64,000 bases of DNA from Daphnia carinata (lineage: Eukaryota > Arthropoda > Branchiopoda > Diplostraca > Daphniidae), in assembly GCF_022539665.2 (NCBI RefSeq), contig NC_081340.1, positions 4,154,001-4,218,000 on the forward strand. The letters run 5' to 3'. Below, piece by piece: positions 1 through 12,099 of this stretch. Positions within the stretch are counted from its first letter, which is position 1; each line of letters begins with the position of its first letter. The notes under the pieces were generated by a model. That model was not told where the DNA came from. It was given only the letters and a program-made list of their open reading frames with translations, and made no database searches. The position numbers were made by a program, and so were the translations under genes.

Positions 1-614
1 AAGTCGAGGCGGCAACGACGTCGGTATCTTTGACAATCAGATCTGTGCATGTCTATATAACAAGGACGAAAATAAGGTCTTGTAGGGTGGTCGGTAAATC
101 CAGACGAGGGAATTGTTTGATTGCTCTTTTGACATCCTTCTGATGACTTGGGGACGCACGGTAATGAAGAGAGAATAGCCCTTAATACAGTCAGAAATAA
201 AAGACTATGAAATATTTTTGAAAACAAGTTGAAAAGGGCAAAGCTACCGACCTTCAACCTCTAGACTATGTTCCCTTTTCTTCTTTACATTTAGAAAAAT
301 TCCTGTGCGTCTTTTTGATTCCCATGCAGAGCAACTCAGTGAAGACACGCAGTTTCATTCATAAATTCATAATCCTCTAGACTTGTATACCGATGCCACG
401 ACACATCGCAATTCACACTTGATATCTAATAAGACTGGCGATATTTAAACTTGCTCATGACCTATTCGCCTTTCCTTCTAAGTGATCCTCCGACCGGGAA
501 AATTCATTGCTGTCATTAATTCGAGGGCATTGAACTGCCCTGCTGGACAACAACATTTCAGACCAACTTGTGATGGACCAGCCCGTTTTACTTTCAGTTT
601 TACTTCAGCCTGTA

Positions 615-1005
615 ATCCAGTATTAAATGTTTTAATTGGGAGTCCAACTTTACTGGTCTAAACAAAACTAAAAGAGACGTTGGCAGATGTGAGGATATGA
701 TTGAGAATGATGCCGTTTATGAAGAGCTTATTACTCATGTTTGCGTCAATTCTTTGAAAGTGGGGGCATTTGTGCCCCACAGGGATATCAACAGCCTCCG
801 TCTACCCACTGAGGGAGCATTCTTGTGTACCATTTGAAACTAAACACGGGGTTTCCGACAACAATTTCTCTTGCGACTCCCACGATCCGTTTTTTGGGTG
901 TTCTTTGAGAAAACTTGAAAAAAAGAGGACTACATGTAAATTCAGAAAGAGGCTGGTCAGAGATAAACGGTCGGTAATTACAATATTACATGTTACCGAA
1001 GATGG
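615..1005 (+). repeat. Paired palindrome block C (partner 21,315-21,705)
   Basis: Both copies share runs such as CATGTTTGCGTCAATTC, CTGAGGGAGCATTC and GATAAACG followed by AATTACAAT and TTACATGTT. Identity is roughly 70-75% by eye over about 390 bp with small indels. The 770-1,063 open frame lies in this block but is not kept open in the partner. Confidence 0.8.
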
Positions 1006-1449
1006 ACAAGCTGCTGGGAAACAAAATATTTCTTCATTCATAGCCGAGTTAAGAGGAGCTTGAAAACATGCGATGTATTGATGACGGCACATCTCGGATG
1101 GAATTGTAATCGGCAATCACCGATTAGTTTCTCACGTTCATCGAAAGTCGATACTTGTTTTGACGAAACCATGGGCTAAGAAACAACTGTTCACGAAAAA
1201 GAGGAGTTAAAAAGATTAGGTAAGGCTCTTCCACTCAAACTAAGAACATCAAGTTGCGTGTGGAGTTTAATCATTTCATCAACAAACGTCGGCTGATTGT
1301 AGACAGATAATTTCGGGCTGCGACTAACAACACGTACGGTTTCATAAGCGAACCGCTATACAACTATCAAACACAATGTAGAGATAAGACAAATTGGAAC
1401 AATCGTTGGTGTCGATTACCTCAAGATGTTATCCTCAGCTTGCAAGGAT

Positions 1450-3390
1450 GTACTACAGTCTCTTATCCTTTAAGCAACTTACTCCACAAACTTTGGCTTG
1501 ACCTTGTGCAATTTCCATCGCCTCAGCTATTTGAACCTTCAATCAGGCAAGTAGGAGGAAGAGATCAGCAGTCGTTATGGAAGGCCGCCGTTCCAGGTAA
1601 AAAATAAAACTCGTCTCGACATCATTCGTTTACTCCCTCTGCTGTTCATGTTGGCGAAGAAGTACTCGGTTAAAGAATAACACAATCAGATTTCGCTTAC
1701 CTTTGGGGGTGCCGTTTGAATCGAAACATCAGCAAGAAACAAACGACAGCGGAAATGACAGATTTTCGCGATTAGTTGACTGAGTTATTTGGTTGGCAAT
1801 CACAGAATGTTGTTGCCAAAAGAGTACAGGACTCGTCGTCGCCACTGTGGTCCTAGACGCATAGAGCTTCTAATGAAGTGAAACATAGTTGTATAGAAAA
1901 AAAAGCCTAAAAAAAAATAGGTAAAGATGGGCGGGGTAAGGAAAGGGTAAAGAGGAAAGGTAAGAAACTTAACGAAGATTGTACTGACGGTACCTTTTTG
2001 GCAATGGGAAAAATGAGGATGGGAGCGAAAGATAATCAGTTCAAAATCACATGGGAAAAGAGGATGAGCCAGAAAGTTGAAAATAGACACGAAAAAAACA
2101 GGTAGTCGCATCGGAGAATGAATTAATGCAACACATTTCGAAAACAAATTTGCAGAAATACACTCCCACCCAAGTTGTTGAATGCTTTTCTTTATCTGTC
2201 CTGTAAACGTTTTATAGATTGATCGGCAATCTTCATTTTTAAAACTATTTTCCCTAATATCTTTAAAATAATATGCTGAACAAGGTTCCCGATACGAGCC
2301 ATTTTTCATCTGGACAGATACACGGTTTTGCTGAACGAGACCAAGGCCCTCCCACGATGGTAAAGCCACAAACATCTCTACAAATATTTCTCCATATTTA
2401 ACTTTTATCTCTTCACTATTTTCCCTTTCTGTTTTGGTGATTATCCTCGAAACTTTGTTTGTATTTTTTGTGGTTGAATTTATGGTTGGTCAAACTCATT
2501 TGAATAAAACCTGACCGTGTAATTGTGGGTAGAGTTTTTCTGTTTTTATTATCCAACAATTCGGCTCTTATGGGAGACACGTGGATTTTTCCCGCAGCCT
2601 TTGACCTCTTGATGATGCTAGGTATATATGTTCTAGTTTCCTGAACAAGGCAGCTTTTATTTCAGCCTAAATTATTTGCGTTTATGTGTGTACACCGGGA
2701 GGGCAATAAGGAACGTGCCAGTGTGTTCACGGGAGTTCGGTACAATACACACCTGTGCGCTATGAGTTAAGCTCTATTCTAAACGTGTATGAACTCTCAG
2801 ACAGTACAAACTTCGTTGGGGTCCAAAAATGGAGACTCATTTTGTGGTACTCCATTTCTTTTTTTTTCTGTTAATTTCCTTTCCCCTGTTCTCTTTTTTT
2901 TGTTCTCATGTATGTGAGCATTTTGACAAACGGTTGAGCCCGTTGGCGTTTGTGCCGTAGTTCCCAACAACTTAACTTTGCCCTTTTTCAAAATTACTCT
3001 CTTTCGTTTTCCATGTCTCATTTCCAATTCTCGGAGAAAAAAAGAAAAAGGTAAACGGCACCTAACCTTTGTACCATTTTCCTTTTTTCTTTAAACAATT
3101 TTTCAAACCCGTATGTTGTCATTGTTACGGTTGAAAAAAAAAGAACCCCGCGGCCTTTAAGATAAACCGCAATCCATCTATAATTCGGACAGCAATTTTT
3201 ATTTTTTCGCTGAGATTTGATAAATGATCTTTGAAGCTTTTTGAAGGTCAGATCAATGTTCTAGTATGATTAGAAACCGCGATGACATTTCATCTTACGA
3301 GATGGAGATGTTACCCATAGCTTTAAAAAAAAAAAATTGTGACCGTAAGACTAGACAAATTGTACTTCATTTATAATGTCAACCAACTTT
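1450..3390. other. Left-arm segment without a mirror partner
   Basis: The flanks pair with 20,930-20,960 and 20,420-20,645, but the roughly 1.9 kb between them has only about 0.3 kb opposite. Either about 1.6 kb was inserted on the left or it was deleted on the right. The segment is AT-rich with poly-A/T runs and has a 191-codon minus-strand frame (1,800-2,375) that resembles no family I know. I saw no terminal repeats or target-site duplication, so no element type is assigned. Confidence 0.5.
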
Positions 3391-3394
3391 AGCA

Positions 3395-3675
3395 GTTGCC
3401 CGGAAGCATCGGCTGGCTAATACAATCCATGGAGTCCAAGACGGACGCAAGCTGTGCAGGCCCTACTGTCGGCACCGATACCGTTTCAACCGGCACTTTC
3501 ATTTTCCCTGTTCCCAACTGGGCACGGTTCTTAATTCGTGTAATAATTTATGCAATAAAAAAAGTACCTACCGTTGGCTCGGAAGGTCACTGGTCAAGTG
3601 ACACTTTCCAACTAACGGTCTGTTTCTCCGAAGAAAGTGACCGAGTGTGGGACCATAGAACAACGGTATAAACAA
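3395..3675 (+). repeat. Paired palindrome block E (partner 20,420-20,645)
   Basis: Shared runs are CGGCTGG, GCACTTTC next to a TTTTC tract, and CTAACGGTCTGTT, in the same order on the opposite strand of 20,420-20,645. The 91-codon frame here (3,396-3,671) is broken in the partner by indels and stops, so block conservation does not support a protein. Confidence 0.75.
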
Positions 3676-3939
3676 CAGGGACCACAACAAGTCTGCTTTC
3701 CTTTTCATTAAGAAGTTCTTTAAAAAATCACATAAAACACATGGTGACAGTAATAAAAACAAGGTTTCCTATGGCAATTTGATAATGAAAGTGTCGCACA
3801 CAACCTGGGTGGGTAGGGAGGTTAGGGGGACCAACATTACAGACCCATTGGCTGTTTCAGGTATAAAGGCTTTCCCTTTCGTTATCTAAAACTTGTGATT
3901 ACTTTATGTTGAAAATTGAATGATTTCACTGCGGATTCG

Positions 3940-4340
3940 TTGACGAAGAGGTTCCGGCCCATAGAAATATTCAACAGGATTTCGTTAGACTAGTGAGGGA
4001 TAACGGAGAGGAAAGATGTTCAACTTAAAATTGCATGGGAAGTTAAACAACCCACCCCCCAAAAAAAAAAAATTGTTTTGACCACAGCAATTCAAGTACA
4101 AAATGTTGTTCGGTGAAGGGGCCTACGTAATCACAAAGAGAAAAAAAAATATGTAGGTTAAAGAAGAATAAAAAAGAATTAGGGATAATAAGATAAAGTG
4201 GGCTTACAAGTCTCTGTACAAAAAATCCTATAATATCTGTCCAAACTGGATGCTCCATTTTACTCAGTGGGCGATCCACTTGTTTTGGTGGGGGGCTGCT
4301 ATGATTGCACGGTGGGATACTTTGATGTGTACACACACAC
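3940..4340 (+). repeat. Paired palindrome block F (partner 19,735-20,115)
   Basis: Reverse-complement matches include AAATTGCATGGG(A/G)AGTTAAA, TTTTGACCACA followed by CAAGTAC, and CGCACAGTGGGATAC opposite TGCACGGTGGGATAC. These lie in mirror order, about 75% identical by eye. Confidence 0.82.
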
Positions 4341-4350
4341 ACACACACAC
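4331..4350. repeat. (AC)10 microsatellite
   Basis: Ten uninterrupted AC dinucleotides. They are absent from the mirror position in the right arm, so they probably arose after the duplication. Confidence 0.95.
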
Positions 4351-4599
4351 GTAACTTGTAAAACAGGGCGTCATCATCCAAGGGACGCCAAAAAAAAAAC
4401 ATTTCTACAATTTAGAAAGAACATACAAACACGGTGAATTGAAGGAGGGTAACAACATGAAGGAGGTTATTATGAGGCCCCCGTTCTTACTGAAGTAGAT
4501 CAACAGTGGAGGGGGCCGGGGCGAAAGGCCATAACACACACGAGCAAGAGAAAACGGGCAGTGGCGGCCACAATCCATTGCGAGCTAGTTAACTATCTT

Positions 4600-4960
4600 C
4601 ACTTTGGTCAATAATGATAATGAAGCCTAGACTAACTGGACGGCGAGAGGACAAGAAAGTAGGAGGTCCTCTTATTGTTCTTTTCGGCAGCTTTTGTGTC
4701 CAGTCCACGCAAGACTCTACTGTTATTAAATCGAGCGCGGCCTTATAATTTTTATCGCCTCCTAATTAGACAACAAACCCCAGTTTTGCCCTACTTTTTC
4801 AAGGTTCTTCAGCGTAAGTACTTCTACTAGTTTTTTTTTAGATACTCCGCAGCTTCACGCGCCCGGCCAAGTCTGGGCACACGCACGCCACACACGAAGT
4901 GCGTCCATAGGCGGAAGTCATGTAATAAAAATCACCGATAATAGAAGAAAGAGAAATGAA
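4600..4960 (+). repeat. Paired palindrome block G (partner 19,160-19,465)
   Basis: Shared reverse-complement runs are GTTAGTCTAGGCTTCATTAT, CAAAAGCTGCCGAAAA, CTAATTAGGAGG(C/T)GATAAAAA and CGCACTTCGTGTG. This is one of the clearest pairs, about 75-80% identical by eye. Confidence 0.85.
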
Positions 4961-5214
4961 AGACATTAAAGTTTAGAAATAAAAAGAAAGCTGAGCATTG
5001 GCTTCATGGCTTAACAGCCAACTTTCCCAGACGAACGATGGATCAAGTCATTTGCATAGTAGTTGGAATTCCATGTCATATTTGATTTTTACCTTCTATT
5101 GTAAGTCTAGAGGTAACAGATGGTAATGATCTGTCATCGCTTTTTTTGATGAAAGGTTCGTATTATTGCATAGATTTCTTTACTTCTGGAACTACGCCCG
5201 GACCCAATTGAAAA

Positions 5215-5375
5215 ACAATGGCGTCCCCGCTGAGTTAATCTGTTTTCTTAGAGCTGAGATTCTTCGGAACTCGGGAGCCCCTCAGCGGGAATCAAACCAC
5301 CGAGTTACCCTGAAATCCACTCTGAATCCCATCCAACTTTCACCCTGGCCCCACAAAATAAATCAAACTGGACGA
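5215..5375 (+). repeat. Paired palindrome block H (partner 18,765-18,890)
   Basis: GTCCCCGCTG, GCCCCTCAGCGGG, CCAACTT and TGGCCCCA with ATAAA are repeated in mirror order on the other strand of 18,765-18,890. The 103-codon frame here is not preserved in the partner. Confidence 0.75.
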
Positions 5376-5805
5376 ATTCAAGACAAATCAGAGAACAACA
5401 ATCTCCACGGGAGACGCACGTCTTTTGAAATTTCAATCGTCTATTGTTTTCCCTCAACATCTATACAATGTGGATAAGAGAGATTCTCCTTATAGGCTAG
5501 TATATACAAGCGAAATGATTCAAAATCATAGTGACACACATCACTTCTATGCAGGCTGCATTCACTATGCATTCCTTAAATTTGCATGTTCGATAGACTT
5601 TGGCACTTTTAAATATGTCGAGTTCATCTTGCACATTCAAAACTGGGGGTTGTTTGAATGGCTAGATCAAGGGATAGCGATGCATGAGGTTTGTAACCAG
5701 GACAGGCCTACTGACCATCCTTTACCACTTGTTTCGTCCCACATGTCCAGTTGGGTTATTGATGGGTGTCTTAACCAAATAAACTGCAACAGGTCGATTG
5801 ATGAA

Positions 5806-6066
5806 TGAGTCATCTGTGGCAAACAACGGCTCACTCATTGATCACTTGATAAGATACACTGTTTAGCATGGATCGTTGGACTTGCTCGATTCGAGGACAG
5901 GGTTTCAAATAAATGTTGCTTAAAAAAAACGATTTGAATTATCAGAATTTAAATAATCGCTGGTTTGATTTTGAGCTTTCAAATCATTTTGTGCGAGTTG
6001 TGTACCATTCCCTAATGAGTCATTGCCTCATGGAATTGAGCCATTATAGGTGACTCATCTGACTCA
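5806..6066. promoter_or_regulatory. Cluster of four TGASTCA (AP-1/TRE-type) sites
   Basis: Perfect heptamers lie at 5,806-5,812 (TGAGTCA), 6,016-6,022 (TGAGTCA), 6,051-6,057 (TGACTCA) and 6,060-6,066 (TGACTCA). Several near matches (CTCACTCAT, GCCTCATGG) lie between them. By random expectation about 0.03 such sites would fall in 260 bp. TGASTCA is the site of Fos/Jun-type and related bZIP factors. I did not see the heptamers at the mirror position near 18.1-18.4 kb, so the cluster may be specific to the left arm. Function is inferred from motif density only. Confidence 0.4.
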
Positions 6067-6654
6067 TGAATATTCACGAGCCCGCGAAAATTTAGGGTAA
6101 GGGCTCTTCAAGCTATTCATCACTGTTCTTTCCCGGGTATTTGGACCTCTACACCTGCTAAACCTTTTTTTTTTTCAAACGTGTCTATCGGCCTGCACTG
6201 GTGTAGTAAATAACTTATTCTATTCTCATTTTCACTTCCCGGATAGCCATAAATTCATGGCGTATTATCCTGAGATCGTTGACAATTTACCAGTTTATGA
6301 ATCTTTCCTTTTTCTGAAGAAATGCGGTAGCTCTGTGGGGGATGCTGTAATCGAATCGCATGCACAGTTGCCTCTTCCTATGGTAAATCAATACAGTTGA
6401 TGCACCGCTGATATAAATCAACCCAATCGCCATTAAACGACAAGCGTGGATAATATTTCCTATTCCAGACCCTTCTTCGTAAAAAAGAAATAGGTCACCA
6501 GTCACAGTAGAATTCTAGGAATGCAATATTCATTGATTTGCTGGAATCTATTTTCATTACGCACAGGTGCTGCTTTTTTACGCAATAAACATGTACAGGG
6601 TACAGTCAATGTCGTTGGCGGACTATGTCCACCTGTGTCGGAAGGAACAATAAA

Positions 6655-6735
6655 TTTGACCTCTGCCGTGTTGCTGTGACAGTCTGGCAGGCGACACTAG
6701 CGTTGCCAATGGCTCACAGAGACCGACGTCACCCC
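6655..6735 (+). repeat. Paired palindrome block J (partner 17,565-17,660)
   Basis: The runs TTGCTGTGACAG, CTGGCAGGCGACAC and CACAGAGACCGACGTC are all found in reverse complement at 17,565-17,660. This is about 85% identity over 80 bp, above the arm average. Confidence 0.85.
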
Positions 6736-8164
6736 CTCTTGTCATCGGTTGCAACCCCCTCCGTTTTTCTTTTTTTTTTTACTTCTTGTTAGATAGGAAT
6801 GACCGTGCGATATTACCTTAATCTATTGTGCTGCATTGAAGCGAACCAACGACGCATTATTATTCACTGGCCGTCAGGTTTTTACGAGGCGCCATGCAAC
6901 ACTCGAGAACCGGACTTTATTGTCTGAGCTTTTTCTGCTGAAAATTATCGTTCTTAAAAGAAAAATGAATACACAAATAAGTTCAAATTTGATTGTCTGT
7001 GGAAGCCGTGAAGGTAAATTGATAATAATAGCAAAAAATGATGAGCCGTTGTTGTTTTGAGGCCGACCAAGGTGGGCTGCCCAAACAAAAATTCGCCGGC
7101 TTTTGTATTTGAATCTTCCGAGTCGAATGCCAAACAATACGAATAAAAGAAATGGAATCTATTGAGAACAAAAAAAAAAGGCGAGGACCAGCTGCTATTT
7201 CAAATTTTGAGAATATATCAACACCAGTGTATTATTTTGGGTATCAGCCAAACACCTTCAAATAGCTTCAATTGTTTACGCATTTTGGAGTAATTAAAGT
7301 TGTGTGTGTTCTGTGGTGTTGGGCATCATATTCGAAAGCACGTGTGTTAGCCCTGCAACATGTTACGTAATCGTAAATCAAACGAAATGGCAACAGGAAG
7401 TGAGTATTGCAATCGAACACTTCAGATATGTTACCGCGTACGTCTCTTACGACTTTGATCTTGAAATTTCATTTTCCATCCCTAATAAATCTATACTGGT
7501 ACGTCAAACTCTTCTTTTATTTTCCCCTTTCGTCCGAAAGTAATCAAACAAAATGAAATAACAAAAAAGGTCAAATTGAACGAATTTCAGTTCTGTTTGC
7601 CCGCTTATCGCAGTTTGCTTTAGATAACCCATACCCTTTGCCGAGGATCCTTTCCCCTTCCCTAGAAAGAGATCAGTTTCGTGGAGAGAAAAAACCAAAT
7701 TCAAGGTGAAACGAAAAATGAAAGAAAAAAAAGGGGGGAGGGTTACAAACGGTGCCGCCATGATTGCTATGGCCGTGACTAGAAACCAAGAGGAGAGGTA
7801 GGCAGGGTAACTAAGATAGGGGGAGAAGTAAGAAGACGGTTTGAAGACAAAAAAAAAAGGGAAAAACGAAAGAAAGACTAAGAATAACGCAAAACTTGTC
7901 TGTCATAAAGAAAAAACGCCCACTCAGGTAGATATTTCAGGAAAATTTCACTAAAGAATCGACAAAATTGGCGAAAAAGCAAACGTTACGATGAATAGGA
8001 ATCAACACTGAAACTATCCCCGATTCAATTTTGGGTTAGAAAAGGACAATGTCCTTTTCGATTGATGAAATGGACTTTGCATTGATTTCCATCTATATTC
8101 TTTTTTTTTCACCGCATTAAATCTTATTTCTTTTCAAATTTCGCTTTACCTCGTTCATACTCCC

Positions 8165-8525
8165 TTCTTGTCGGTGTGTGTGTGTGTTAGCGTGTACACT
8201 TTAGAGCTCCACCTCCTAAGCTAACCCTATAGTTACAAGTGCTATGTTTAGCTACCACGCTACCCTTTCTTGTTGGTGGGCTCTTACAAGTACGAAAAAG
8301 AATAGAAAAGGACAAGCCGCCATCGAATGACTGTGTCATCAAAGTCGCCACACAAAGGCAATGTTTGGAAACAACTCGCAAGCTGATTGATGCCGACAAA
8401 TAACCCGTTGTCCGATGCCAATCGGAATGAAACATTTCCGCTGTCTTTTGCTTTATTCTCGAACTGATGTCGCGAGATCGAAGTACACGAGGAGATCCGT
8501 AGAAACAAAGTCGCTGACAGAATGG
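8165..8525 (-). repeat. Hyperconserved palindrome core, left copy
   Basis: This matches the plus strand of 15,365-15,740. The segment 8,270-8,408 has one mismatch in 139 bases against 15,505-15,643, and about 265 bp are roughly 96% identical, while flanking arm sequence is around 65%. A frame is open in both copies on corresponding strands (8,187-8,435 minus, 15,373-15,726 plus). Several of the few substitutions change amino acids, so protein constraint does not explain the identity well. The core contains TGATTGAT at 8,384-8,391, a form bound by PBC/Hox pairs such as Exd-Hox. It may be a regulatory element, a non-coding RNA or a gene-conversion tract. Confidence 0.85.
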
Positions 8526-10934
8526 TTTGTAAAAATCTAAAAATGGAAATGTAAGGTATTCAGCTTATTTTATTCCCCTGCATTGGTGCATTTAAACAGC
8601 AGTTTCAATAATTGTTGAGGGCATTTCTAAAGTATAAATTGTTTTCCTTTTTTTACAATAAAGCAGGAGGGATGTAAAACAGTAAAACCGCTTTTCCGAT
8701 GTCATTATTGAGAAAATTACTTGGCTAGTAAAAATAAAATTTGAAAATGGAAGGCCACCAGCCCTTGGTTCTCTTGTTATTACACTTAAAAGCTGAAATC
8801 AAATTTCGAACGTAACGCATTTCATTCCGATAAAATACCATAATCAACTTAAGAACAATCAGACTCTTTGACCACATACAAAAGCTCTTTAATTACAGAC
8901 TTGGATAAAGAGCGTTCTTTCCCGTACAATCTGTCATTCTACATCGATTGTACGAAAGGTTACGAACGAGGCCATCACTAGCTCGGCTCATACAGTGGGA
9001 ACATGGTGGAGCTTCTGGGGAGGTGCCGAAAGAAAGATCGTTTATTCAAGTATCATAACATGTTCGCAGAACGCCTTATGGGATCGTCTGAGGATCAAAC
9101 CCCCAAAAAGAAAAGCAGGACCCTCTCATTAGATTTGTGGGCATCCTTTCAATCATATCCTCACATCTGCCAGTCTATACGTAAGAACCGGAAAAAGGCC
9201 AACCGTTTTCAAAGTTTTAATTGATAACAATGTACCACTCAAACAATTGAGGTTTACATCAATACACTAACTATGATATGCCTAACATTTTCATTTGTAA
9301 ACAGCCAACAGTGGGTCATAAAAAAGCCTATATTCAAAAATTTTAAAATGATTGATCACCTGTTCCTGTATCCGTTTACAACCTTCAAAGATGAACAAGC
9401 CTGCACGGAAAAAGAATAGGATAGTTACCATCCACTAGCTTCCGGTCCCGAAATTCAATCCAATGATGAACGAATTCATTGACCCAGTGATTTTTTTTGT
9501 TACTTTAAAAAAATGTACTTAAGTTAAGTGAGCGGCCAAGGAGAGAAAAAGCCGACGAATCTGCAGATTTGATGGCCACGTCCCAACTATACCACACATG
9601 AAGAAATGTCGGTTTGTTTTGAGCGAAAGGGAAAATGATTGGTGTTGTGCCAAAACATAAGGAGGAGCAGCTGACGGCCAAGAAAAGGGATGATCTTAAT
9701 AACAAGCCGCTGATTTATTGCATGTGCCACACAGTGTGTGTTAGTGTTTGTTTTGTGTGTTGGCGTGTTGCCGACTGGCACATTTCGTTTAGCTTTGTCA
9801 ACAATAAGAGAAAGCTAAAGAAAAAAAGAATAGATGATTTCCTGCTTTCTCTTTTCGTTCAGAATTTTCACTACATGGTGACAATTGGCAAAGACTAGCT
9901 ATAATTAACCAAAATGTCTTGTCCAGCAGGATCATTTCAGCGCTTCCGTCCAACGTCCAGCTTGGAGTTGTTCGTTAGCCCTTTCGCTGACGTTGGCAAG
10001 TACCAAGGCATATGGAAATCTTCGACAGCTACAAGAACTGACGAACGCCACTGTTCATTTGTATTCAACAATGTATCACTGGATAATGAGTTTATTATGG
10101 TAATTTTCAATGTCTCTAGTAAGAAACCTCCCTGGTTCACACGGGAGCAATATGGCAGGCCGTATAGTGGACACAATTTGATGATTAACAGAATTATTGC
10201 ATAGAGCAGTCACTTTCTCCCTTTCCCTTTTGTTTTACCCCCCCCCCCTCTGCCTTATTTGCATATCCTTAGTGACAAAAGAGCCGACTAGCTCCACGTT
10301 ATTCGACTCCTTTTATTTCTTTACCGTTCTACAAGAAAGTGATGGCGTCTTATAACGTTTTCTCTTTCTTTTACACCAGAGGCCTAACTCATTATCGTTT
10401 CACTTTCTTTCTCGTTGACTTATAGTTCACTTCGCCGCATACCCAGTGAACTCATTAAGCAAGGACGTTTGTTCTTCATTAGGGTAGCAGACAAGATGCG
10501 GTGCCATCTGCTTACCTGATAATACGATTTTCATTTTCTACCGTTACTTCCGAGTGTCAGAGCAATTTGTTGTATGATGCAGCGGGAGTCTTAACTGTAA
10601 GAAGCTTCCCTCATTTACACGCAATAAAAATACAAATGAAAGTGATTTTCGTAAATCATACTTTGTTGCTGCAAACTGTTGGCCGTTACCTCCTACATGG
10701 TTTTTGAATTAAGGAATGCAGCGGGAGGTGTTAATGGAGACGATGCCCCCCACTGTGCTATCCCGGGCTTAGCCAGCGCGTTCGGGATCGAGCCCTCGGG
10801 GCTTTTCATGGTGGATCGGAATATATTACAGGCAAAGCACACCTATTCAATTGAAATAGGCAGACAAGGCACGGTCGGAGGTGTGTCCTACTAACCGATA
10901 AGGAAATTAGAATGGGGCTTATGATGGCAAGCGA

Positions 10935-11180
10935 TCGATTATCACGCAATCGTCGTGTTCGTTCTGAGGACTGGCCAAATAAAATGCGGCTGTAATAATG
11001 TCTCGTGAAGTTATGACGATCGTAAAACTATCGATGGGCTCGTATTATAAACAATTATACGCCCCGAAAATAGCATCCATTATCGTTTCTTATTTTTTTA
11101 ATTTCCTCAACAGACATCACGGTAGTCTTTTTGTTTAGTACCGCTATAGATACGCCCGTGTGTTTCCATCCGTGTTTATT
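10935..11180 (+). repeat. Paired palindrome block O (partner 13,680-13,970)
   Basis: CGATCGTAAAACTATCGATG, AAACAATTATACGCCCC, TTTGTTTAG(T/C)ACCGC and CCGTGTGTT recur in reverse complement at 13,680-13,970. About 60 bp around 11,015-11,070 are near 85-90% identical. The shared ACTATCGATG resembles the DRE/BEAF-type core ATCGAT. No coding potential is shared. Confidence 0.83.
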
Positions 11181-12099
11181 ATGCCTATAATACCGCCGGC
11201 CATAGCAGTTGTAGAAAGAAATGAAAGAAGGGATGTTTGAAATGAACGAATGAAAAAAAGAAGCCCGGGATACCCTCATCACGATGAATTTTCGACTACA
11301 TTTTTCTTTTGAAAATAAAATGTTCTTTAAAGAAATGAAGCAGCGTGTAAAAGAACGTTGAAAGGAGAGTGCCGCCGTTGTGGCCTGTCTCGAGTGACAT
11401 TCGTATTTATGTATTTCTTTAAAGGTTCAGTCATTATTTCGTTTTGCTGCAGCACCACAAACAAGCCAACAACAACTTTGTTATACAGCCCTTGGGGGCA
11501 TTCAACTTTAATTATCTCGAACCAGGTATACATGCCCATTGGATCCGTAGAAGTTCATCGTTTCTTATGCTCATGATTTCAAATTTAAGAATCATAGGGA
11601 CTGTACGGATGTAAAAATAAAATTTATTAAAACTCAACAAGCGCAGGGAAACAAAAAAAAATTAAACCCACCTATTCCACTTTTCTTTTTCAAGGCCGAA
11701 TAAATTCTCCAGTAAACTGGACAATTTTCTTTTATTTATTCATCATCAATTTCATTTCACAAACGTTATCTATTGATCATCATGTCTTCGATGGCTCGCG
11801 CCAGGAAGACACGAGACTAGGTCAAAATAATTTTACTGGAATGTTTTGTCCTCTTGAGTGCTGTCCGTTTGGTTGACGTATGTCCACTCAAAGATCTTCA
11901 TTGTTACGTTGGCTGTTGATACCAACACAAACGGAAGCGAAGAATGAACTATCATTCAATCGTTGTTGACAGAACGAAACTCATGTTGTTGACGGAAAAG
12001 GCCCCACTTCAAAAACCACAGCGTCCAGAATTGCGAACTGTTTGTTCCAGCGAGCCCTGTACCTCGCTACACGCAAAAGAAAAACGCGTATACAAAAGA

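Noticed and set aside
615-1063. Shared peptide around HVCVNS in both arms as a retroelement ORF
   Set aside because: Frames are broken differently in the two copies, and peptide similarity is no greater than DNA similarity predicts. No gag, protease, RT or transposase motif is visible.
1800-2375. 191-codon minus-strand frame
   Set aside because: It lies in AT-rich DNA, is rich in Phe from T-runs, has no domain, and has no partner in the right arm.
5425-5808. 127-codon plus-strand frame
   Set aside because: The mirror block at 18,505-18,637 aligns at DNA level but does not keep a matching frame. No recognised domain.
8187-8435. 82-codon minus-strand frame that closely matches the frame at 15,373-15,726, as a conserved gene
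   Set aside because: The similarity follows from near-identical DNA. Several of the few substitutions change amino acids, no domain is recognised, and the N-terminal parts are out of frame because of an indel.
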